A stretch of 6,138 bases of DNA, taken from assembly GCA_030018635.1 (NCBI GenBank), contig JASEHU010000136.1:1-6138 (forward strand), written 5' to 3'. Of the stretch, positions 1 through 4,210 are shown in pieces; position 1 is the stretch's first letter, and every line of letters starts with the position of its first letter. The notes under the pieces were generated by a model. The model saw only the letters and a program-made list of their open reading frames with translations. It searched no databases and was not told the DNA's origin. The position numbers and the translations under genes were made by a program. This stretch comes from a bacterium (GTDB taxonomy: Bacteria > UBA9089 > CG2-30-40-21 > SBAY01).

Positions 1-72
1 CCTTGAACCTATTGATAACTAACCTACTTCACAACTGATAACTGAGGGATTACCACAGCTCGAAAATTTTTG

Positions 73-112
73 TTGACATACACCCAAATCTGTGGTATAT
101 TATATAATATAC
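73..112 (+). promoter_or_regulatory. Orphan promoter with palindromic operator-like -10 region
   Basis: A perfect -35 box TTGACA (73-78) is followed after 17 bases by TATATT (96-101). A second possible -10, TATAAT (103-108), is too far away at 24 bases. The -10 region lies wholly inside a perfect 18-bp palindrome, GTATATTATATAATATAC (95-112). Such placement is typical of an operator where a dimeric repressor blocks RNA polymerase. No gene begins in the following 560 bases on this strand, so the target is missing, is a small RNA, or was displaced by repeat insertions. The boxes and palindrome are seen directly; function is inferred. AT-rich DNA can give such palindromes by chance. Confidence 0.5.
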
Positions 113-124
113 TTTAGTCGGTCA

Positions 125-189
125 TAATCGGTAATCAGTAATCGGTAATCAGGTAATCGGTAGGACTGATTTACCGATAACCGGTAACC
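125..189. repeat. Tandem and foldback 'GGTAATC' repeat
   Basis: A 14-bp unit, TAATCGGTAATCAG, occurs twice in perfect tandem (125-138 and 139-152), followed by a partial third unit (GTAATCGGTAG, 153-163). The next bases, CTGATTTACCGAT (166-178), are the reverse complement of the unit with one extra T, so the block can fold back on itself. ACCGGTAACC (180-189) continues the theme. It looks like a slippage-prone intergenic repeat; no coding role is visible. Confidence 0.8.
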
Positions 190-288
190 TAATTCTTACT
201 CCACTTGTTGTCCAATTGCAAATTATACCCTTATTGAGTATAGTAAGCGGATTTAGCGGATTAATCGGATAGGATCTAAGAGGGACAA

Positions 289-366
289 CCCCCCGAACCC
301 CCTTTATTAAGGGGGAATATGAGAGTGATGGAGAATTCCCCCCTTAATAAAGGGGGTCAGGGGGCA
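289..366. mobile_element. Nested inverted repeat, MITE-like, flanked by GGACAA
   Basis: The arms 289-318 and 335-364 are near-perfect inverted copies differing by single-base indels and a substitution. Each arm itself contains a smaller hairpin, CCCCCTT-TATT-AAGGGGG, so the element is doubly palindromic. A 16-bp spacer separates the arms. The direct repeat GGACAA lies immediately outside on both sides (283-288 and 367-372), as a target-site duplication would. There is no room for a transposase. C-run/G-run repeats like this are dispersed in many bacterial genomes. Non-autonomous mobility is inferred. Confidence 0.6.
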
Positions 367-399
367 GGACAATCGCATCTAAATTCCATAATTCTCTTC

Positions 400-430
400 T
401 ACAATAATATCACCCCTTCGGGGTTAAGAT
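400..430 (+). repeat. Hairpin repeat unit A
   Basis: This unit has the form TACAATAATATC followed by the hairpin ACCCC-TTC-GGGGT (stem 412-416 with 420-424) and then TAAG. It is the best-preserved forward copy of the four-member hairpin family in this region and pairs with unit C across the 491 centre. No T-run follows the stem, so an intrinsic terminator is unlikely. Confidence 0.7.
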
Positions 431-452
431 TTGCTTGCTCTGGGCTATTTAC

Positions 453-484
453 TACAACAATATCATCCCTTCGGGATTAAATAT
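453..484 (+). repeat. Hairpin repeat unit B with compensatory change
   Basis: This is a second forward copy, TACAACAATATC followed by ATCCC-TTC-GGGAT (stem 465-469 with 473-477). Compared with unit A, the second stem pair has changed from C-G to T-A on both sides, so pairing is kept. That is the pattern expected if the folded form has been selected, although one covarying pair is limited evidence. Confidence 0.65.
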
Positions 485-504
485 AAATCATTGGAGACAA
501 ACCA

Positions 505-532
505 CAACCCAAACAGGATGGTATTATTATAG
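505..532 (-). repeat. Decayed hairpin repeat unit D
   Basis: Read on the minus strand, 532-516 gives CTATAATAATACCATCC, which matches the first half of unit B at 14 of 17 bases with only transitions. The hairpin part (CAACC 505-509 against GGATG 516-520) keeps most of a stem but has lost the TTC loop. It is therefore a degenerate inverted copy. Confidence 0.4.
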
Positions 533-552
533 CAAACGATTAACATAAACAA

Positions 553-582
553 TTCTAACCCCGAAGGGGTGACATTATTGTA
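553..582 (-). repeat. Hairpin repeat unit C
   Basis: This inverted copy of unit A has the stem ACCCC (558-562) with GGGGT (566-570) and loop GAA on the plus strand. It matches unit A over 27 bases with one difference (A to G in the AT-rich lead). It forms the right-hand arm of the large inverted repeat. Confidence 0.7.
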
Positions 583-636
583 TCTTGCATGTGTTAAATT
601 TAGATGCGTTTGCCCTGATACGAATACAAAAACTTA

Positions 637-666
637 TTGACAATTATATCTTATATGGGCTATAAT
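637..666 (+). promoter_or_regulatory. Promoter of the dinJ-yafQ operon
   Basis: A perfect TTGACA (637-642) and a perfect TATAAT (661-666) are separated by 18 bases. The expected transcription start is about 673, which would leave a leader of only ~14 bases consisting almost wholly of the Shine-Dalgarno site. Inverted repeats overlap the core: ATTATA (643-648) with TATAAT (661-666), and TTATA (651-655) with TATAA (661-665). RelB/DinJ antitoxins repress their own promoters by binding such sites, so these are candidate operators, but the match is weak. The boxes are seen; autoregulation is inferred. Confidence 0.8.
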
Positions 667-672
667 ATTTTT

Positions 673-680
673 GGGAGGTG
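673..680 (+). promoter_or_regulatory. Ribosome binding site deciding the dinJ start
   Basis: GGGAGGTG at 673-680 is a strong Shine-Dalgarno site, six bases before ATG 687. The in-frame GTG at 678-680 lies inside this site and cannot be the start, so the first three codons of the longest frame are dropped. Confidence 0.85.
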
Positions 681-686
681 ATAGAT

Positions 687-947
687 ATGGCAAAATCAGC
701 AACGGTTAGGGCAAGAGTTGAATCTGAGCTTAAAGCCGATGTAGAAAGAGTTTTTGGCAAAATAGGTATCTCTATAACAGAGGCCATTAATCTATTTTAC
801 AGACAGGTAAAATTAAGAAATGGGTTACCCTTTAATGTCGTTATTCCCAACAACACAACAGAAAAAGTATTTAAGGATACAGACATAAGTCGAAATCTTA
901 TTCGGTGTGACGACGCTAATGATATGTTCAAAAAGTTAGGGATATAA
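687..947 (+). CDS. dinJ: RelB/DinJ-family antitoxin
   Basis: This 86-residue protein is the antitoxin of a type II toxin-antitoxin pair. It should bind and neutralise the YafQ-type nuclease encoded directly downstream and, as a complex with it, repress the operon. Residues ~4-48 form the ribbon-helix-helix DNA-binding part: the strand ATVRARV, the helix around LKADVERVFGKIGI, then SITEAINLFYRQV and the family-typical NGLPFNV. The C-terminal half, ending DANDMFKKLGI, is the flexible toxin-wrapping region. The length is usual for DinJ/RelB. The start is ATG 687, set by the Shine-Dalgarno at 673-680. The stop is immediately followed by the toxin ATG with no gap, so the genes are co-transcribed and probably translationally coupled. 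Family assignment is from recognisable sequence; partner specificity comes from the neighbour. Confidence 0.92.
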   Translation: MAKSATVRARVESELKADVERVFGKIGISITEAINLFYRQVKLRNGLPFNVVIPNNTTEKVFKDTDISRNLIRCDDANDMFKKLGI

Positions 948-1217
948 ATGTTAAAACCAGTATACACTAAGCAGTTTGCGAAAGACATCGGAAGAATGCA
1001 AAGAAGAAGAAAGTCACAGGAAAAGATAAAAGAGATTATCAAGAAACTTATTAACGAAGAACATCTTTCTCATCACCACAAGAATCACAAACTTATTGGC
1101 AATCATAAAGGTAGGCGAGAATGCCATATCGAACCTGATTGGCTATTAATATATAAAATATCAAATACTGAAATAATCTTTGAAAGGACAGGTACCCACT
1201 CTGACTTATTTGAGTAA
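948..1217 (+). CDS. yafQ: YafQ-type mRNA interferase toxin (RelE/ParE superfamily)
   Basis: This 89-residue toxin is expected to cut mRNA on the translating ribosome when freed from its antitoxin. The YafQ signature is clear: H47 in NHKL, then GRRECHIEPDWLLIYK (residues 55-70) and RTGTHSDLF (80-88). The residues known to matter in E. coli YafQ (H50, H63, D67, W68, H87, F91) correspond to H47, H60, D64, W65, H84 and F88 here. All are shifted by exactly three, so the toxin appears catalytically intact. The N-terminal basic helices (RMQRRRKSQEKIKEI) match the family. A modest ribosome site, AGGG (938-941), precedes the start by six bases, and the ATG abuts the antitoxin stop. The gene ends 10 bp from the convergent glycosyltransferase gene, with no convincing terminator between. 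Confidence 0.95.
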   Translation: MLKPVYTKQFAKDIGRMQRRRKSQEKIKEIIKKLINEEHLSHHHKNHKLIGNHKGRRECHIEPDWLLIYKISNTEIIFERTGTHSDLFE

Positions 1218-1227
1218 AATAATTGAA

Positions 1228-2337
1228 TTACACAATCAATTCTTCCATCGTTCTAACTACATCAAAAGCCGATTGAGGTTTGCCAATGTTTAAAGCACTA
1301 TCCCGCATTTTGTTTAGCTTAAGAGGGTTAGTTAATAAGTCCTGAACTATCTTTTTTACCTCCCATTCGCTATTGGCTTTTATTGCGGCACCTTGGGCGG
1401 TTAAATATTGGGTGTTTCTCTCCTCCTGACCGGGTATAGGATTAATAATGACCATTGGTAAGCCGCAGGATAGACTTTCAGCCGTAGTCATACCACCCGG
1501 TTTACCGATAAAGAGATTCGAGACCTTCATTAATTCATCCATAAAATCTACAAAACCAAATACCCTGGCTAATTTTGGTAATGATAATTTATTAAGTCTT
1601 GCTTCCAATTTTTTATTAGTTCCAGCTACGGCAATAATTTGGAAATCGATATTTTCGAGCTCATTCAAACAATGGATTACCCCTTCAATAGGACCAAATC
1701 CCCATCCTCCACCCATAATCAAAATAGTAGGTAGTTCCTCTTTTAAATTATGTTTTCTCTTTATGGCTTGAATATCCTTATCCTTTGTAAAGACAGGGTC
1801 AACGGGAATTCCTAAAATCTTAATCCGTTCTTTTTCTACACCCTTTTTTTGGAGTTTTGCCGCTGTGTATGGTGTTGCCACAACATAGCAGGAGACATTA
1901 GGATGAATCCAGTACGAATGAACATCAAAATCCGTGATTACCCCTATTAAAGGAAATTTATTTGAGTTTTTTAAGGCTGAAAATATCCCACAGGGAAAGG
2001 CATGCGTGCAGACTACTGCCTGCGGATTAAATGAAGAAAATAATTTGTTTAGTCGATAGGAATTGAATGAATTAGTTATCTGTCTTAAATTAGCCGTTAA
2101 TTTGACTATTTTTTCATTGTCATAGACATAGTCCCAAATATCAGGATTTGATTTGACTAAGGTTAGATAACCTTTGTTAATAATTGCCTCAAGCCGGGGA
2201 TAAAAAGCCTTAAGTGGGTCAATCTCTAAAACCTCTATATCCGGATATAATTCTTTAAGTGCCTGATGAATACTCCAGGCGGCTTTTTTATGTCCTGTGG
2301 TAATATTTAGGTATGAAAGCATTACTTTATTTAGCAT
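1228..2337 (-). CDS. MurG-like (GT28) glycosyltransferase, MGDG-synthase / diacylglycerol glucosyltransferase type
   Basis: This 369-residue cytoplasmic or membrane-associated GT-B enzyme probably transfers a sugar from a nucleotide donor to a diacylglycerol-type lipid. The N-terminal acceptor domain (about 1-170) has TTGHKKAA (13-20), THAFPCG (111-117) and TDFDVHSYWIHP (135-146), the pattern of MGDG synthase/UgtP proteins. The C-terminal donor domain begins after GIPVDPVF (176-183) and contains GGGWGFGP (209-216) and the sugar-nucleotide block KPGGMTTAES...NPIPGQEERN (279-308). Odd point: the usual GAGH near the N terminus is TTGH here. No signal peptide or membrane segment is visible. The start is ATG 2337, set by AAGGAGGT (2350-2343) six bases upstream; an internal ATG at 2322 lacks such a site. 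It overlaps lnt by 7 bp. Donor and acceptor cannot be read from the sequence, so I give no gene symbol. Confidence 0.87.
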   Translation of the reverse strand: MLNKVMLSYLNITTGHKKAAWSIHQALKELYPDIEVLEIDPLKAFYPRLEAIINKGYLTLVKSNPDIWDYVYDNEKIVKLTANLRQITNSFNSYRLNKLFSSFNPQAVVCTHAFPCGIFSALKNSNKFPLIGVITDFDVHSYWIHPNVSCYVVATPYTAAKLQKKGVEKERIKILGIPVDPVFTKDKDIQAIKRKHNLKEELPTILIMGGGWGFGPIEGVIHCLNELENIDFQIIAVAGTNKKLEARLNKLSLPKLARVFGFVDFMDELMKVSNLFIGKPGGMTTAESLSCGLPMVIINPIPGQEERNTQYLTAQGAAIKANSEWEVKKIVQDLLTNPLKLNKMRDSALNIGKPQSAFDVVRTMEELIV

Positions 2338-3875
2338 TTAGTACCTCCTTCTGATAAATTTTCGATTTTCGATTTCTTCAATCCAAAATCCAAAATCCAA
2401 AATCGAAAATTTATAACCAGAAACAACATTCCTATGGTTACAATTAACGAAAAAAGGGTGAATATGTCCCCAAACTTAGTATAAATAGTCAAATTAGACC
2501 GTGGGATAATCGAAGTCAAAAATATCTGCCGGGTATTTTGGGTAGTTTCTATATCCTTGAAAATTATATCCTTGTCCGGATAGTAAATAGTGCCTTTAAC
2601 CGGTTTCCCAAAAGGGTCTATCGTTTTAGTAATACCTGTGTTAGCCACTCGCACGACAAATCGTCTGTTTTCAATTGCCCTGAATGTGCTCATCATGGCA
2701 TGAAATCCCGGTTCATCAGTATTTCTAAAACAACCATCATTGGCTAAGAAAAACAGGTATTGGGCACCTGCCTTGCACATCCTTGTGGCTATTTGAGGAA
2801 AGGTATCCTCGTAGCAAATAATTATCCCTACCTTCCCAAATTTTGTGTCAAAAGGTAAATAGTCATATCCTGATGAGATATGTGTCTCTCCAAATGGCAC
2901 AGGTAATATCTTGCGGTGGATAATACTATGTTCCCCGACTTTAGAAACCAATTCACCTTTATCTGAGAAAACCAGAACTATGTTATAGACCCTTTTTTTT
3001 TCACAGGTAAAACTGCCTAAGACTATGTAACTATTTACCTCTTTGGCTAATTTAGAGAGTTTTTCATAATAAGTTGGATTATGGAGCAAATCTGTCGGGA
3101 TGGCATATTCAGCCCAGAGGATAAAGTCCGGGTTAAATCTTTTCTTAGCCTGCCGGGTAAGTTTTGTATAGGTTGCCAATATTTCGTCCACATGTGTCTT
3201 TCGCCATGGCCAGCTCTGATAGAAATTGGCTTGAATACAAGTAGTCTTTATTTCTTTAGTTTTTTGTATGGTTGTGGGCAAAGATAAATTATATCCATAG
3301 ATTAGCCCAATAAGTCCTAAGAATACCACGCCTGATTTTATAGCGGTGGGACGGAAATAAGGCAGGATGGTAAAACAGATACTTGCATTTATACCGATAA
3401 TCAAAAAGGTAATAAAAGGAATACCGGTGATATCAATAACCTGTAAAAATTTCAAGTAGTCAATTTGGCTATAACCTAAATTTGCCCAGAATCCACCTAA
3501 TCCGGTAGGGATAATATCATAGAGATATTGTAGGGTTATCCAGAAAAATGGCGGAAAAAGAATGAGAAAATACGGATTTGGAGAGCGACTCCAAATCAGT
3601 TTTGTGAAATAACAAAACATACCGATAAAAAGAGAAAATATGGCCACAATGACTAAAAATACCCATATTTTATAAGTTAATAGCCAATAAAACCAGCCGC
3701 TGTAAGTAATTATTCCTACACATAAGCCCATAAAGAAGGCGGTGTTAGCCTTTTTTATCCTGTTTAAACTGATAAATAACGGCACTAAGGCTATCCAGGC
3801 CAACATTCCAAGCTTAAGCGGCAGGATAATCAGGATTAAAATAATGGCTGATAAAATGGACAAGACTATATTCAT
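2331..3875 (-). CDS. lnt: Apolipoprotein N-acyltransferase
   Basis: This 514-residue inner-membrane enzyme adds the third acyl chain to the N-terminal cysteine of lipoproteins, the last step after Lgt and LspA. Seven or so hydrophobic segments fill residues 3-197, and one more lies at ~468-489. Between them is the periplasmic nitrilase-like domain (about 208-450). The catalytic triad is visible: E256 in WAEYAIP, K322 in HRKILPVPFGE and C354 in IIICYED. The second essential glutamate is E330, eight residues after the lysine as in E. coli (K335/E343). NDGCFRNT...FRAIENRR and VANTGIT (379-416) are also family-typical. WAEYAIP replaces the common WPETAIP. Residues ~488-508 are encoded by an intergenic-type repeat. 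The start is ATG 3875 with AGAAGG (3890-3885) nine bases before it. Its stop overlaps the next gene's start, suggesting coupling. Confidence 0.95.
   Translation of the reverse strand: MNIVLSILSAIILILIILPLKLGMLAWIALVPLFISLNRIKKANTAFFMGLCVGIITYSGWFYWLLTYKIWVFLVIVAIFSLFIGMFCYFTKLIWSRSPNPYFLILFPPFFWITLQYLYDIIPTGLGGFWANLGYSQIDYLKFLQVIDITGIPFITFLIIGINASICFTILPYFRPTAIKSGVVFLGLIGLIYGYNLSLPTTIQKTKEIKTTCIQANFYQSWPWRKTHVDEILATYTKLTRQAKKRFNPDFILWAEYAIPTDLLHNPTYYEKLSKLAKEVNSYIVLGSFTCEKKRVYNIVLVFSDKGELVSKVGEHSIIHRKILPVPFGETHISSGYDYLPFDTKFGKVGIIICYEDTFPQIATRMCKAGAQYLFFLANDGCFRNTDEPGFHAMMSTFRAIENRRFVVRVANTGITKTIDPFGKPVKGTIYYPDKDIIFKDIETTQNTRQIFLTSIIPRSNLTIYTKFGDIFTLFSLIVTIGMLFLVINFRFWILDFGLKKSKIENLSEGGTKC
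2343..2350 (-). promoter_or_regulatory. Strong Shine-Dalgarno of the glycosyltransferase gene, inside lnt
   Basis: On the minus strand AAGGAGGT (2350-2343) is an almost ideal ribosome site, six bases from ATG 2337. It lies in the last lnt codons (encoding EGGT) and directly follows the repeat-derived segment of lnt. It fixes the start of the downstream gene and supports coupled or re-initiating translation. Confidence 0.85.
2354..2414. repeat. Repeat element forming the 3' end of lnt
   Basis: Perfect 16-bp inverted repeats, ATAAATTTTCGATTTT (2354-2369) and its reverse complement (2399-2414), flank a 29-bp loop. Tandem 7-mers fill it: TTTTCGA twice (2359-2372) and TCCAAAA three times (2382-2402), then TCGAAAA. 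This low-complexity pattern is typical of intergenic repeats, yet here it is open in the lnt frame and encodes residues ~488-508 (FRFWILDFGLKKSKIENLS). Confidence 0.8.
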
Positions 3876-3884
3876 TTATTTTTT

Positions 3885-3890
3885 CCTTCT
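3885..3890 (-). promoter_or_regulatory. Ribosome binding site of lnt
   Basis: AGAAGG on the minus strand (3890-3885) lies nine bases from ATG 3875. It supports the annotated lnt start and shows that the MITE-like element (from 3905) ends before the translation signals. Confidence 0.7.
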
Positions 3891-3924
3891 AATTACTCAG
3901 GGTAAGGAACTGTTAAAAAATAAC

Positions 3925-3956
3925 TGTAACGGGTGCGTGTCCAATTTGTGGGTAAA
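3925..3956 (+). repeat. TGTAAC..GTGCGTGT..AATTTGTGGGTAAA repeat, copy 1
   Basis: The modules TGTAAC-GG-GTGCGTGT-CC-AATTTGTGGGTAAA match a second copy at 6046-6079, in the same orientation, at about 30 of 34 aligned positions. This copy straddles the inner edge of the left terminal repeat of the MITE-like element. The pair brackets lepA. Confidence 0.75.
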
Positions 3957-3974
3957 GTGTCCAAACGAGGAATT

Positions 3975-4047
3975 ATTCATTGCAAATTTATCATTGCAAA
4001 TTGTAAATTTTAAATTTAAAATGCTAAATTTGCAATTTGAAATGAAT
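3975..4047. repeat. Large AT-rich imperfect hairpin
   Basis: The ends ATTCAT (3975-3980) and ATGAAT (4042-4047) are complementary, and the arms share GCAAATT/AATTTGC blocks. Near the middle is a perfect 16-bp palindrome, ATTTTAAATTTAAAAT (4007-4022). It is not followed by a T-run after a G/C-rich stem, so it is a poor intrinsic terminator for lepA. It is best seen as the core of the surrounding MITE-like element. Confidence 0.6.
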
Positions 4048-4130
4048 TTATCCCCTTATTTTCTATAGTTTTCATATCTCCATTCAGATATACTGAAGCA
4101 AGTTGTAACACTTATTTATTAACAGTTCCT

Positions 4131-4210
4131 AAGCGTTCAGCCGTTAGCTTTCAGCTATCAGTTTTTAAGGCTGACTGCCCTTCCAATCACTGACTCATTA
4201 CGAATTATCC
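4131..4210. repeat. CAGCCGTTAGC-type repeat downstream of lepA
   Basis: The segment contains clustered AGC/CAG words (TCAGCCGTTAGCTTTCAGCTATCAG-like, 4137-4161) and a 6-bp inverted pair, TCAGCC (4137-4142) with GGCTGA (4169-4174). It is a low-complexity intergenic repeat. I see no convincing terminator for lepA: the possible stem is short and its loop is 26 bases. Confidence 0.5.

Larger units (their letters stand above)
374..608. repeat. 235-bp mirror-symmetric inverted repeat carrying four hairpin units
   Basis: The outer ends CGCATCTAAATT (374-385) and AATTTAGATGCG (597-608) are perfect reverse complements. Inside them, 400-426 and 556-582 are inverted copies matching at 26 of 27 positions. 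Both pairs share the same centre (491), so the arms have diverged without net length change. An inner pair, 452-468 and 516-532, matches at 14 of 17 positions and is centred within one base of it. The block therefore looks like one ancient large inverted repeat or foldback element. No open reading frame of note lies inside. It ends 28 bp before the -35 box of the toxin-antitoxin operon. Confidence 0.65.
1..636. other. Gene-free, repeat-rich intergenic region
   Basis: No reading frame here has both a plausible start with a ribosome site and protein-like composition. The stretch is a patchwork of short repeats, most listed separately. Two small ones are noted only here. TGATAACT occurs twice (13-20 and 36-43). 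A 9-bp tandem, GCGGATTTA then GCGGATTAA then TCGGAT, lies at 247-270. Bases 190-240 show nothing recognisable. The left edge is cut by the window, so whatever gene lies to the left is unknown. Confidence 0.7.
3905..4130. mobile_element. 226-bp MITE-like element with 26-bp terminal inverted repeats
   Basis: Left end 3905-3930 and right end 4105-4130 are inverted copies matching at 23 of 26 bases, beginning AGGAACTGTTAA. The triplet TAA (part of a TAAG direct repeat at 3903-3906 and 4130-4133) abuts GGAAC...GTTCC on both sides and may be a 3-bp target duplication. Inside are a long AT-rich foldback (3975-4047), a second hairpin ATATCT-ccattc-AGATAT (4074-4091) and a direct repeat GTGTCCAA (3937-3944, 3957-3964). 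No transposase frame fits. The element fills most of the lepA-lnt gap and could alter lnt expression. The structure is seen; mobility is inferred. The 3-bp duplication would suit some IS5-group transposases, but that is tentative. Confidence 0.65.

Noticed and set aside
400..582. CRISPR array
   Set aside because: The repeated units are only four, in opposite orientations, diverged, and separated by related rather than unique spacers; the region is better read as an inverted repeat.
678..686. GTG 678 as the antitoxin start
   Set aside because: It lies inside the Shine-Dalgarno site GGGAGGTG; ATG 687 has ideal spacing from it and gives the usual MAKSATVRARV beginning.
1218..1242. Bidirectional terminator between yafQ and the glycosyltransferase gene
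   Set aside because: AATTGA (1221-1226) and TCAATT (1236-1241) give only a 6-bp AT-rich stem with a 9-base loop and no solid T-run.
1448..1771. Plus-strand frame inside the glycosyltransferase gene, and similar frames inside lnt and lepA
   Set aside because: These are shadows of well-supported minus-strand genes, with no ribosome sites or recognisable protein motifs.
3920..3945. Promoter for lnt inside the MITE-like element (minus-strand TTGGAC, 16-base spacer, TATTTT)
   Set aside because: Both boxes are poor matches in AT-rich DNA, so I do not report it as a feature; 5'-end mapping would settle it.
3742..4068. Plus-strand frame running from the lnt 5' end into the MITE-like element
   Set aside because: Its first part is antisense to lnt and the rest is translated repeat (low-complexity NFKFKMLNLQFEMN); there is no ribosome site.
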